Below, one piece after another: positions 16,745 through 25,095 of a stretch of DNA of 64,000 nucleotides. Source of the DNA: Streptomyces sp. PsTaAH-137. GTDB taxonomy: Bacteria > Actinomycetota > Actinomycetes > Streptomycetales > Streptomycetaceae. A model generated the notes under the pieces. The model saw only the letters and a program-made list of their open reading frames with translations, was not told the origin of the DNA and did no database searches. Each line of letters begins with the position of its first letter. The first letter of the stretch is position 1. The stretch spans positions 62,001 to 126,000 of the forward strand of contig NZ_QLLY01000013.1 of the NCBI RefSeq assembly GCF_003259365.1. Reading direction: 5' to 3'. A program made the translations under genes and the position numbers.

Positions 16745-17851
16745 TCACCCGGGGCGCTGCGTCTCCTTCACGTCCACCCAGCCGCCGTCCTGCGCCGACG
16801 CCACGACCGCCTCGGCGATGTGCGCGGCCCGGACCCCGTCCGCGAAGGTCGGCATCCCCTCGACCTCCGTACCGCGTACGGCGGCATGGGCGTCGGCGAC
16901 GAAGTCCGCGAAGCACTCGTAGTAGCCCTGGGGGTGACCGGCGGGCAGGCCCGCCGAGCGGCCCACCGGCGACTCGGCGCGGTCGGGGTCGCGCACGACG
17001 ACCCGGGCGCCGTCGCGGCCGCCGATCCACAGCGACTCGGGGGTCTCCTGATGGAAGGCGAAGCTCTCGTCCGGCCCGTCGAAGGAGAACGACAGGGCGT
17101 TCTTGTAGCCGGCCGACGCCTGGCTGACGACGACCGAGCCCACGGCGCCGGAGTCGGTCCGCAACTGCACGACCGCCCCGTCCTCCGTCGCGACCGGACG
17201 CGGGGTGCCGTCCGGTCCCGGGCGGGTCGCGGCGGTCCGCGCGAAGGTCGCCGACACCTGGGTGATGCGCTGGCCGGTCACGAACTCCGCCAGGTCGCAC
17301 CAGTGGACGCCGATGTCGCCGAAGGCGCGGGTGGCGCCGCCGTCCGCCGGGTCCACGCGCCAGTTTCCGGTGCCGGGATCGGCGAGCCAGTCCTGGAGGT
17401 AGCTGCCGTGCAGCAGCCACGGCGGCCGCTGCCCCGGCCGGGCGAGCCGCAGCCGGGCCTCGCGCACCGAGGCGTAGTACCGGTAGACGAACGGCACCGC
17501 CGTCACCAGCCCCCGCTCAGTCGCGAGTTCGTGCAGCTCCTGGGCGGTCACCGCGTCCGTGGCCAGCGGCTTCTCGCAGACGACGGGGACACCCGCGGCG
17601 AGCGCGGCGCGGGCGAACCGGGCGTGCGAGGCATTGGGCGTGCACACGTGCACGACGTCCACCCCGGCCCGCAGCACGTCCTCGACCGAGTCGAAACCGC
17701 GCCCCGCGCCGAACCGCTCCGCCGCGCTCCGGCCCTTCTCCGGGCTCGACCCGACGATCCCCACCACGTCGGCGCCCGCCGCGCGCGCGGACCGGGTGTG
17801 CACCGCCCCCATGAAACCCGTTCCGATCACCGCGACACGGAGTTGACTCAT
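16745..17851 (-). CDS. Gfo/Idh/MocA-family sugar oxidoreductase
   Basis: A 368-residue NAD(P)-dependent dehydrogenase of the glucose-fructose oxidoreductase/inositol dehydrogenase family. The Rossmann motif is RVAVIGTGFMGAVH at the N-terminus; EKPLATD carries the conserved catalytic-site lysine; GVHWCDLAEFVTG is the family's substrate-binding stretch. ATG 17851 is chosen because the Rossmann fold begins six residues later; a start 24 bp upstream only adds acidic residues. It diverges from a sugar isomerase gene, and the two probably form a catabolic unit, for example for inositol-like or rare sugars. The exact substrate cannot be read. Confidence 0.92.
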   Translation of the reverse strand: MSQLRVAVIGTGFMGAVHTRSARAAGADVVGIVGSSPEKGRSAAERFGAGRGFDSVEDVLRAGVDVVHVCTPNASHARFARAALAAGVPVVCEKPLATDAVTAQELHELATERGLVTAVPFVYRYYASVREARLRLARPGQRPPWLLHGSYLQDWLADPGTGNWRVDPADGGATRAFGDIGVHWCDLAEFVTGQRITQVSATFARTAATRPGPDGTPRPVATEDGAVVQLRTDSGAVGSVVVSQASAGYKNALSFSFDGPDESFAFHQETPESLWIGGRDGARVVVRDPDRAESPVGRSAGLPAGHPQGYYECFADFVADAHAAVRGTEVEGMPTFADGVRAAHIAEAVVASAQDGGWVDVKETQRPG

Positions 17852-17899
17852 GATGCCCTCGTCTTCCTCTCCCAAGGGGGCTTCAGCAAAGCCTCACAC

Positions 17900-17953
17900 G
17901 AACAAAAGGTATGGCCCTGAAGAGAACCTTGGCCGATAGTTTTGTTCAAACTA
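17900..17953. promoter_or_regulatory. Operator region between divergent sugar genes
   Basis: A 17-bp inverted repeat, TAGTTT-TGTTC-AAACTA (17937-17953), lies 35 bp before the isomerase start. In addition, GAACAAAA at 17900-17907 is the exact reverse complement of TTTTGTTC at 17940-17947. The first lies near the oxidoreductase start and the second near the isomerase start, so one regulator, plausibly the neighbouring ROK protein, could control both promoters. Confidence 0.65.
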
Positions 17954-17988
17954 AGCTAAAGTCGCGAATGGAGCCAAGGAGGCACCGC

Positions 17989-19014
17989 ATGACCCAGCAC
18001 CCGCGCCCGGCCCGCCGACCGGTCACCCTGTTCACCGGACAATGGGCCGACATGCCCTTCGAGGAGGTCGCCCGGCTGGCGAGCGAGTGGGGGTACGACG
18101 GTCTGGAGATCGCGGCCTCCGGCGACCACCTCGACCTGGCCCGCGCCGAGGAGGACCCCGACTACCTCCCCGCCAAGCAGGCCGTCCTCGACCGGTACGG
18201 GCTCAAGGTCTGGGCGATCTCGCACCACCTCGGCGGCCAGGCCGTCTGCGACGACCCCATCGACTTCCGCCACCAGGCCATCCTGCGCGCGTCGGTGTGG
18301 GGCGACGGCGACGAGGAGGGCGTGCGGCAGCGGGCCGCCGAGGACATGAAGCGCGCCGCCCGCGTGGCCCGCCGCCTCGGCGCCGACACCGTGGTCGGCT
18401 TCACCGGATCGAAGATCTGGAAGTACGTCGCCATGTTCCCGCCTGTCCCGCAGTCCGTCATCGACGACGGCTACGAGGACTTCGCCCGCCGCTGGAACCC
18501 GATCCTGGACGTCTTCGACGCCGAGGGCGTGCGCTTCGCCCACGAGGTCCACCCCTCCGAGATCGCCTACGACCACTGGACGAGCGTGCGGACCCTGGAG
18601 GCTATCGGCCGCCGGCCCGCCTTCGGCTTCAACTGGGACCCCTCGCACATGCTCTGGCAGGGCGTCGACACCGTCGGCTTCATCACCGACTTCGCCGACC
18701 GCATCTACCACGTCGACTGCAAGGACACCCGGGTCCGCCCGCAGACCGGCCGGTCCGGCATCCTCGGCTCCCACCTGCCGTGGGGCGACCCGCGCCGCCG
18801 CTGGGACTTCGTCTCCGTCGGCCACGGCGACGTGCCCTGGGAGGACGCCTTCCGCGCCCTCGCCGCGATCGGCTACGACGGCCCGATCTCCGTCGAGTGG
18901 GAGGACGCCGGCATGGACCGCCTGCACGGCGCCGCCGAGGCCGTCGAGCGGATCAAGGCCGCGCTGTGGCCGCTGCCCGAGGCGTCCTTCGACGCTGCGT
19001 TCAGCAACCAGTGA
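17989..19014 (+). CDS. Sugar phosphate isomerase/epimerase family protein
   Basis: A 341-residue xylose-isomerase-like TIM barrel (IolE/IolH-type group). Metal-ligand segments are visible on successive strands: EVHPSEIAYD, FNWDPSHMLWQG, YHVDCKDTRV and the C-terminal VEWEDAGMDRLHG. ATG 17989 has AAGGAGG at 17976-17982 with 6-nt spacing. It is divergent from the Gfo/Idh/MocA dehydrogenase and shares its operator region, which supports a joint role in sugar or cyclitol catabolism. Its 3' end overlaps the convergent imuB-like gene by 14 bp. Confidence 0.92.
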   Translation: MTQHPRPARRPVTLFTGQWADMPFEEVARLASEWGYDGLEIAASGDHLDLARAEEDPDYLPAKQAVLDRYGLKVWAISHHLGGQAVCDDPIDFRHQAILRASVWGDGDEEGVRQRAAEDMKRAARVARRLGADTVVGFTGSKIWKYVAMFPPVPQSVIDDGYEDFARRWNPILDVFDAEGVRFAHEVHPSEIAYDHWTSVRTLEAIGRRPAFGFNWDPSHMLWQGVDTVGFITDFADRIYHVDCKDTRVRPQTGRSGILGSHLPWGDPRRRWDFVSVGHGDVPWEDAFRALAAIGYDGPISVEWEDAGMDRLHGAAEAVERIKAALWPLPEASFDAAFSNQ

Positions 19015-20005
19015 CCGACGGCCCCGCCCCCGCGAGGGTGCCGGGCCGCACCGCGCCGGGGCCGAAGCGGCGGCGGGCCTTGTCCGCGGCGGCCTCCACG
19101 GCCCGGGCGCGGTCGGCTCCCGGGTCGAGCGAGAGCTGACGGTGCGCCGCGGCGGCCGGGCGGAGGCCGTCGGCGCGGACGGTGAAGGCGCGCACGCGCG
19201 CGCGTTGCAGCCCGAGACCGGCCAGCAGCGTGAGCGCGGTGCCGGCCAGGGCCGGTGAGTGACCGGTGGACTCCGGCAGGGCGCGGGTGCGCGTGGTGGA
19301 GCTGCGGTCCGCGTACCGCACGGTGAGGGTGAGCCGCCCGGCGGCCCGGCCCTGGCCGCGCAGCCGCTGCCCGAGCTGATCGGCGAGACCCAGGACGGCG
19401 CGGTGCTGCTCGGCCGGGTCGAGACAGTCGCGGTCGAGGACCAGGTCGGCGCTCAGGTGCTCGGCGGGCTCGGCCGGGACGACCGGGCGCGGGTCGTGGC
19501 CGCGGGCGCGCTCGGCCAGCAGCCGGGCCTGCGTGCTGCCGAGGAGCCGTTGCAGGGTCGCGGGCGGCAGGTCCGCGAGCTGTCCGATGGTGTGCAGCCC
19601 GTACTTGCCGAGCGTCGCCGCCGTGCTGCGGCCGATGCCCGGCAGGGCGGCGACCGGACGCGGCGCGAGCCACTGGGCGGCCCGCTCGGCGGGCACCCAG
19701 GTCGTGGCCTCCGGTGCCGAGGCGTCCGCCGCCATGGCCGCCAGCATCCGGTTGCCCGCGAGACCGGCGCTGCACTCGATGCCGTAGAACAGCTTCAGCC
19801 GGAGCAGCGCCGTCTGGACCACGTCGTACGGGGACATGTCGAAGTAGCGGAGCGCCGAGGTCAGGTCCAGCTGGACGGCGTCCGGCGGGACGGCCTGCAC
19901 GTGCGGCGTGATCCCGGACATCAGTTCGATTATTTTTTCGAACTGCTCCTCGGTCAGCCGCGCGTGCAGATGGAGATGGGCGATGTGCCGCCGTCGTGTG
20001 CTCAT
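19001..20005 (-). CDS. imuB: ImuB-like Y-family polymerase homologue, active site lost
   Basis: A 334-residue protein of the Y-family/ImuB group, partner of DnaE2 in damage-induced mutagenesis. It aligns with DinB-type proteins from ALPGIGRSTAATLGKYGLHTIGQLADLP (helix-hairpin-helix) through the little-finger domain. The palm is altered: the N-terminal DxD position reads HLH (IAHLHLH, residues 8-14), the S(L/I)DE motif reads PPDAVQLDLT (Glu replaced by Ala), and about 75 residues of fingers normally between them are absent. It should therefore be an adaptor, not a polymerase. ATG 20005 overlaps the dnaE2 stop by 4 nt. No imuA gene is adjacent. Confidence 0.88.
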   Translation of the reverse strand: MSTRRRHIAHLHLHARLTEEQFEKIIELMSGITPHVQAVPPDAVQLDLTSALRYFDMSPYDVVQTALLRLKLFYGIECSAGLAGNRMLAAMAADASAPEATTWVPAERAAQWLAPRPVAALPGIGRSTAATLGKYGLHTIGQLADLPPATLQRLLGSTQARLLAERARGHDPRPVVPAEPAEHLSADLVLDRDCLDPAEQHRAVLGLADQLGQRLRGQGRAAGRLTLTVRYADRSSTTRTRALPESTGHSPALAGTALTLLAGLGLQRARVRAFTVRADGLRPAAAAHRQLSLDPGADRARAVEAAADKARRRFGPGAVRPGTLAGAGPSVTGC

Positions 20006-23000
20006 CCCGCGCTCCCCGGACTCCTGTGACCGAACTTCTTCAGATCCGCCGACCGGCTGCCCGCGGGCTGGAGGTCGGCGTACGGGTGCAGACGGGCGCC
20101 CGTGGTGCCGTTGGCGAGGGTGCGCCGCGGCTGGGCGGGCGTCGGATGCGGACGGTCGGCGCCGAGCAGGGCGAGCGCCGCCTCGGGGCCGTTGTCCCGG
20201 CGGGCCGCGGCGATCTCGTCCAGGTCCCAGGCCATGGTGCCGACCACGGTGCGCCGGGTGCCGCGCACCTGGACCGTGCCGCGCACCAGGAGCAGCCCGC
20301 TGTGGAAGACGGTGTGCGCGCAGGCCGGGTGGGAGTCCTCGAAGAACGCCAGGTCGACCAGGCCCGCGCCGTCCTCCAGGGTGACGAAGATGATCCGCTT
20401 GCCGCTGGCGATCGGCGGCGTCTGGGTGGAGGCCCGGACCCCGGCGACGAGCACCTGCTGCCCGGCGCGCAGCCCGGCCAGATGCGCCGCGTCGGTCGCC
20501 CCGATCTCCCGCAGCAGCCGGTGGTGGTGCTCCATCAGGTGCTTGGAGACATCGAGGCCGAGGGTGTTCAGCTCGGCGCTCATGGTCTCCCGGGACGTCA
20601 GGTCCGGCAGCCCGCTGGGGTCCTGCCCGCCCACCGCGCCGGTGTCGAAGGGGAGTTGGCCCTCGCCCGCGGACCGGGTACGGGACTGCCGGTGCAGCTC
20701 CGCGATCTGGAGCAGCAGATCGCGGCGGGTGAGCCGGCCGTCGTGCAGCGGGGCCAGGGCGCCGATCTCGGCGAGGCGTTCGGCGGTCGGCCGGCTGGGG
20801 CGGGCCCGCTGCCAGAAGTCGGACAGCGAACCGTACGGCTGCCCCTCCTCGATCCGCGCGGCCTCCTCCTCGCTGATGCCGCGCACCTCCGACAGCGCGA
20901 GCCGCACGCCCCACCGCTCCCCGTCGGTCTCCTCGACGATGTGCCGTACGCGCGAGCGGTTGATGTCGACGGGCAGCACCGGCACCCCGTTCCGGCGGGC
21001 GTCGGCGACCAGGACGCGCTTGGGCCACATGCCGGGATCGTGTTCGAGCAGCCCCGCCAGCAGATACGCGGGGAAGTGAGCCTTGAGCCAGGCGCTCTGC
21101 AACGCCGGCACGGCGAACGCGACCGCGTGCGCCCGGCAGAACCCGTAGGCACCGAACGCCTCGACGGTCTTCCAGACCTCCTCGCGGACCGCGTCGCTGT
21201 AGCCGCGCGCCCGCGCACAGCCGTGGAACCAGTCCCGGATACGGGGCAGCCGCTCCTTGTCCCCGAGCGCGCGCCGGGCGATCTCCGCCATGGCGCGGTC
21301 GCAGCCCGTCAGCACCGACAGCGTCTCGATGATCTGCTCGTGCCAGATGGTCACGCCGTAGGTGTCCGCGAGCACGGGCTCCAGGTCCGGGTGCGCGTAC
21401 CCGGGCGTGCCGCCGTGCCGGGCGGCGATGTACCGCTCGGGCATCCCGCCGGCGACCGGCCCGGGACGGAACAGGCTGATGTCGGCGATGACGTCCTGCG
21501 GATCGCGGGGCTGGAGCCGCGACAGCAGGTCCTGCTGGCCGGGCGACTCCAGCTGGAACAGGCCCAGGGTGCGGCTCTCCTGGATGAGCTTGAACGCGAA
21601 CACGTCGTCGAGCGGCACCTGGTCCTGGTCGTCCAGGTCGACGTGGTTACCGGTCGTGCGCTCGATCTCCGCGACGGCATGGGCCATCGCGGACTGCATC
21701 CGCACGCCCAGGACGTCCAGCTTGATGTTGCCCAGCGCCTCGATCTCCTCCTTCGCCGCCATCGCCATCGGATAGTCGCCCTGCGGGGTCGGCTGCACCG
21801 GCAGCCGGTCCAGGAGCGTGGCGTCGCTGATGACCACACCGCAGGGGTGCATCGCCATGCCGTGGACCAAGGAGTCGAGCCCCTCGGCCAGCTCCCACAG
21901 CGGCCCGTACCGGTGCGCCTGCGCCGCGAGCCCGCGCAGCTCCGGCAGCTCGGCGAGGGCACCGGTGATGTCGCAGGCGCGCAGGTGCGGGAAGCTCTTG
22001 GCGATCCGGTCGACCTCCGCGGGCTCGATGCCCAGGGCGAGCCCGACGTCGCGCAGCGCCCGGCGCGCCCGGTAGGTCTCCGGCATCGCGGTGACCGCCA
22101 CCCGCTCCTTCCCGAACCGCTCGAAGATCACGTCGTAGCACTCCAGGCGCCGCGCGGACTCCACGTCGAGGTCGATGTCCGGCAGCGAGGCCCGGCGCAC
22201 GCTCAGGAAGCGTTCGAACAGCAGCCGGTGTTCGAGCGGATTGGCCGTGGCGATGCCCAGCGCGTGACAGACCATCGAGCCCGCGCCCGAACCACGCGCG
22301 GCGACCCGGATCCCCTTCGCGCGGATGTCGGCCACGACCTGCCCGATGGCCAGGAAGTACGCGTCGTAGTTCAGCTCGGAGATCACGGCGAGCTCCTCGT
22401 CGAGCCGCTTCAGGGCGGCCGGGTCGCGGTCCAGGCCGCGCCGGGCCAGACCGGCCTCGGACTGCTCGCGCAGCAGCCGGGCCGCGCCGCCGGTCCGCGG
22501 CGAGGCGCCGAACAGTTCGGGCTCGGGGAGCTTGTGGGTGCCCAGGCCGAGGTCCGCCACGGGATCCACGGCGCAGGCGGCGGCGGTGGCCGCGGTGTCC
22601 GCCAGCAACTGCCGCGCCCGCGTCGGTCCGGCCCCGGCGCACTCGGCGATCATGCGTGCGACGTCCGCCATCGCCGCCTCGTCCTTGAGCCAGCGCTGTC
22701 CGCTGTCGAGGCGGCGCCGGTCGATGGGGCGCAGCAGCCGCGCGGCGTCCAGCACGTCGGCGACGCGGTGCTGGTCGGGGTCGGCGTACCGCACCGCGTT
22801 GGTGAGGACGGCGGTGGTGCCGGTGCGGTCGGCCAGGGTCAGGGTGCGGGCGGCCAGACGGAGGGATCCCGCCCCTGTGCTGAAACGTTTCTGCGCAACC
22901 GCTTCGAGCCGCACTCCCGTCCCGAAGGCCTCCTGCCATGGGGCCAGCAGCTTCCGTGCGACGTCCTCCCGGCCCACGGCCAGCGCCCGGACCGGCTCGG

Positions 23001-23460
23001 AGAGGGGGCCGAGCAGCACCGCCAGGCCGGGGCCGCCGTGCTCACGCAGCGCCTCCCACGGCGCGACCGGCATCCCCGACGGGGTGGTCGCGGCGCGGGC
23101 GTGGGCGGCCGAGGTGATCCGGCACAGCCGGGCCCAGCCGGCCCGGTCCTGTGCGAGCAGGACGACCCGCAGCGGCGGCTCGATCACGTGCGCCCCGCCG
23201 CGCGCCGGTGTGCGGCGGCGCTGGGCGGGCGGCGGGGGAGCGAGCGCCTCCACGGCGAGGTCGATCCCGAAGACGGGCCGGATCCCCTCCGCCGCGCACG
23301 CCTTGGCGAATCGAACAGCGCCGGTGACCGTGTCCCGGTCGGTCAGCGCGAGGGCCGGCATGCCGCGCTGGGCCGCCCGGCGTGCCAGCTGCTCGGGGTG
23401 GGAGGCGCCGTAGCGCATCGAATAGCCGGAGGCGACATGCAGGTGAGCAAAGCCCGTCAT
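20002..23460 (-). CDS. dnaE2: Error-prone DNA polymerase III alpha subunit DnaE2
   Basis: A 1,152-residue C-family DNA polymerase of the DnaE2 (ImuC) class, which replicates past damage. The N-terminal PHP domain is FAHLHVASGYSMRYGASHPEQ; the palm contains ARGSGAGSMV and the catalytic aspartates in LPDIDLDVESARR; the fingers follow with GLFQLESPGQQDLLSRLQPR; helix-hairpin-helix and OB regions (QVLVAGVRASTQTPPIASGK) complete it. The start is set at ATG 23460 just before GFAHLH; a longer start adds 17 basic residues with no conservation. It is first gene of a two-gene operon with imuB and lies behind a LexA box, so DNA damage should induce it. Confidence 0.96.
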   Translation of the reverse strand: MTGFAHLHVASGYSMRYGASHPEQLARRAAQRGMPALALTDRDTVTGAVRFAKACAAEGIRPVFGIDLAVEALAPPPPAQRRRTPARGGAHVIEPPLRVVLLAQDRAGWARLCRITSAAHARAATTPSGMPVAPWEALREHGGPGLAVLLGPLSEPVRALAVGREDVARKLLAPWQEAFGTGVRLEAVAQKRFSTGAGSLRLAARTLTLADRTGTTAVLTNAVRYADPDQHRVADVLDAARLLRPIDRRRLDSGQRWLKDEAAMADVARMIAECAGAGPTRARQLLADTAATAAACAVDPVADLGLGTHKLPEPELFGASPRTGGAARLLREQSEAGLARRGLDRDPAALKRLDEELAVISELNYDAYFLAIGQVVADIRAKGIRVAARGSGAGSMVCHALGIATANPLEHRLLFERFLSVRRASLPDIDLDVESARRLECYDVIFERFGKERVAVTAMPETYRARRALRDVGLALGIEPAEVDRIAKSFPHLRACDITGALAELPELRGLAAQAHRYGPLWELAEGLDSLVHGMAMHPCGVVISDATLLDRLPVQPTPQGDYPMAMAAKEEIEALGNIKLDVLGVRMQSAMAHAVAEIERTTGNHVDLDDQDQVPLDDVFAFKLIQESRTLGLFQLESPGQQDLLSRLQPRDPQDVIADISLFRPGPVAGGMPERYIAARHGGTPGYAHPDLEPVLADTYGVTIWHEQIIETLSVLTGCDRAMAEIARRALGDKERLPRIRDWFHGCARARGYSDAVREEVWKTVEAFGAYGFCRAHAVAFAVPALQSAWLKAHFPAYLLAGLLEHDPGMWPKRVLVADARRNGVPVLPVDINRSRVRHIVEETDGERWGVRLALSEVRGISEEEAARIEEGQPYGSLSDFWQRARPSRPTAERLAEIGALAPLHDGRLTRRDLLLQIAELHRQSRTRSAGEGQLPFDTGAVGGQDPSGLPDLTSRETMSAELNTLGLDVSKHLMEHHHRLLREIGATDAAHLAGLRAGQQVLVAGVRASTQTPPIASGKRIIFVTLEDGAGLVDLAFFEDSHPACAHTVFHSGLLLVRGTVQVRGTRRTVVGTMAWDLDEIAAARRDNGPEAALALLGADRPHPTPAQPRRTLANGTTGARLHPYADLQPAGSRSADLKKFGHRSPGSAG

Positions 23461-23511
23461 GCCACACCTCCATCGCTTTGCCCCCTTCGCCGCTTCTGTC
23501 CGACCATTCAA

Positions 23512-23527
23512 TCGTACTCGCGTTCGA
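23512..23527. promoter_or_regulatory. LexA (SOS) box upstream of dnaE2
   Basis: TCGTAC-TCGC-GTTCGA matches the actinobacterial LexA consensus TCGAAC-N4-GTTCGA at 11 of 12 defined bases. It lies 52 bp upstream of the dnaE2 start. A second palindrome, TGTTCGAACA, at 23551-23560 may be an additional half or weaker site, or may serve the divergent GNAT gene. Confidence 0.85.
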
Positions 23528-23602
23528 TAACCTCGCTAAGCCTAGCTCAGTGTTCGAACATTTGATCGCATCGGGAGAGGTGGCGAAGGCTAAAGTGCCC
23601 GC

Positions 23603-24070
23603 ATGACGAGCGAGCCGCGCCTGTGCGACATCACCCCCGGCACCATCGACGCCGCCCTCGGCGTGCGGGTGCGGCCGGACCAGGAGCATCTGGTGGCGCC
23701 GGTGGTGAAGTCGCTGGCGGAGGCGTACGCGCATCCCGGGGTGGCCTGGCCCCGGCTGATCGTCGACGGGGAGCGGACCGTCGGGTTCCTGATGGCCTTC
23801 TTCGGCATCGACTGGACCGGCGACGGCACCGACCGCCGCTCCGGCCTGTGGCGGCTGAACATCGCGGACGGCGAGCAGGGCCGGGGCTACGGCCGCTTCG
23901 CCGTCGAGGCCGTGGCCGACGAACTGCGCCGCCGCGGCGGCACCCGTCTGTTCGTCACCTGGCATCCCGGTCCGGACGGCCCCGAGGGGTTCTACCTCGC
24001 CCTCGGCTTCCGGCCGACGGGGGAGACCAGCGGCGGAGAGACGGTCGGCGAACTCGTGCTGGAGATCTGA
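23603..24070 (+). CDS. GNAT-family N-acetyltransferase
   Basis: A 155-residue GCN5-related acetyltransferase. The acetyl-CoA pyrophosphate loop is EQGRGYGRFAVEAV, preceded by the strand GLWRLNIA and followed by FYLALGFRPTGE, the usual last strand-helix pair. Its start at ATG 23603 is 143 bp from the divergent dnaE2 start, so the promoter region with the LexA box is shared. The acceptor is unknown; spermidine-type (SpeG-like) similarity is possible but not demonstrable here. Confidence 0.9.
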   Translation: MTSEPRLCDITPGTIDAALGVRVRPDQEHLVAPVVKSLAEAYAHPGVAWPRLIVDGERTVGFLMAFFGIDWTGDGTDRRSGLWRLNIADGEQGRGYGRFAVEAVADELRRRGGTRLFVTWHPGPDGPEGFYLALGFRPTGETSGGETVGELVLEI

Positions 24071-24089
24071 GGGTCTTTTCCGCCGAGGG

Positions 24090-24488
24090 CTATCGGGGTG
24101 AGGGGCGGGGTGCTCGGTGCGTCCAGGGCGGCGTGATCCGCGCACCGTCCGCCAGCTCCGCCTCCAGTCCCACCGATGTCGTCACCCACATCGTCGCCAG
24201 GGTGTCCGTGGGGTTCTCCACCGCGAGCGTCGTGCCCGCGTTCACGATCGCCGTGTCGCCGGCGGTGACGGTGTGGCTCTCGCCGTCGAGGGTCAGCCGC
24301 AGCGTTCCCGTGAGCAGGTGCAGCACCTCCTCGTGGGTCACGGTGTGGGCCGGGGCCCGGGTGCCGGCCGGGATCTCGCCCCGCCAGGCCGCCAGTTGGG
24401 CGCTGCCGGTGCGGGGAGTGGCGTACGAGACGAAGCGGGCGCCGTGCATCTCGTGGACGACGGCCTCCGACGCGCGGACTACGGGCAT
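24090..24488 (-). CDS. Cupin-domain protein
   Basis: A 132-residue single-domain cupin. The two cupin motifs are readable: a first motif around GTRAPAHTVTHEEVLHLLTGTLRL (His, His, Glu metal ligands) and a second around AIVNAGTTLAVENPTDTLATMW. The start ATG 24488 is preceded on its strand by AAAGGAGGAG. It is divergent from a MarR regulator, with an array of TGGTCAAG half-sites between them, so it is the likely regulatory target. It may bind a small ligand or act as a dioxygenase-like enzyme. Confidence 0.88.
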   Translation of the reverse strand: MPVVRASEAVVHEMHGARFVSYATPRTGSAQLAAWRGEIPAGTRAPAHTVTHEEVLHLLTGTLRLTLDGESHTVTAGDTAIVNAGTTLAVENPTDTLATMWVTTSVGLEAELADGARITPPWTHRAPRPSPR

Positions 24489-24501
24489 GTCTCCTCCTTT
24501 G

Positions 24502-24564
24502 TGGTCAAGCAACTTGGTCAAGCGACTTGACCATATGGTCAGGCTGCTTGACCATTTCGTCAAG
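24502..24564. promoter_or_regulatory. Array of MarR-type operator half-sites
   Basis: The 93-bp gap between the cupin and MarR genes holds five or six copies of TGGTCAAG in both orientations: direct at 24502-24509 and 24515-24522, inverted at 24526-24533, direct variant TGGTCAGG at 24536-24543, inverted at 24547-24554, and a partial at about 24558. TGGTCAAG-CGA-CTTGACCA (24515-24533) and TGACCATATGGTCA (24528-24541) are perfect palindromes. This pattern suggests cooperative binding by the adjacent MarR dimer. Confidence 0.8.
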
Positions 24565-24581
24565 GGTGTTTCAATGCGAGG

Positions 24582-25028
24582 GTGCAGAAGACCGAAGCCC
24601 TCGCCCTGTCCGCCGCCCTGATCGCCGCCGCGGGCGACCTGACGCAACGCCTGCACGAGGGCGTCGTGGCCAGAGGGTTCGACGGGCTGCGGCCCGTGCA
24701 CGGCTTCGCGTTCTCGCGGCTGTCCGCCGGGGACGCCACCACCACCGAACTCGCCGCCCATCTCGGCGTGACCAAGCAGGCCGCGAGCCAGCTCGTCGAC
24801 GAGATGGTGCGCAAGGGGTACGTGGAGCGGCGGCCGCACCCGCACGACGCGCGGGCCCGCCTCCTGGTGCTCACCGAGCGCGGCCGGGCCTGCACCCGGG
24901 CCGCCGAGGAGGCCGCGGGGGAGGCCGTGCTGCCCTGGGTGGAGCGGTTCGGCGAGGAGCAAGTGCGGGCGCTGACCGCTCAGTTGCTGGCCATCGCGCC
25001 GGGCGGGCCGGTGCGGCCGATCTGGTGA
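24582..25028 (+). CDS. MarR-family transcriptional regulator
   Basis: A 148-residue winged-helix regulator. The DNA-reading part is TTELAAHLGVTKQAASQLVDEMVRKGYVERRPHPHDARARLLVLTERG (residues about 52-105), typical MarR. Helices at both ends would form the dimer. GTG 24582 is the likely start; an ATG 8 bp upstream is out of frame. It is divergent from a cupin gene and probably represses both genes through the TGGTCAAG array. The inducer is unknown. Confidence 0.92.
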   Translation: MQKTEALALSAALIAAAGDLTQRLHEGVVARGFDGLRPVHGFAFSRLSAGDATTTELAAHLGVTKQAASQLVDEMVRKGYVERRPHPHDARARLLVLTERGRACTRAAEEAAGEAVLPWVERFGEEQVRALTAQLLAIAPGGPVRPIW

Positions 25029-25043
25029 GCCGGCGGTGACATG

Positions 25044-25083
25044 CCGACGCCCCGGCGGGCCACTCGGCCCGCCGGGGCGTCGG
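25044..25083. terminator. Very strong bidirectional terminator
   Basis: A perfect 18-bp stem, from CCGACGCCCCGGCGGGCC (25044-25061) to its complement at 25066-25083, with loop ACTC and AAAA after the right arm. It lies between the convergent MarR and LPMO genes. Confidence 0.85.
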
Positions 25084-25095
25084 AAAAGGGAAGGG

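Noticed and set aside
19996..23565. A 1,189-codon open frame opposite dnaE2
   Set aside because: No domain or plausible start; the DnaE2 frame has all expected catalytic motifs.
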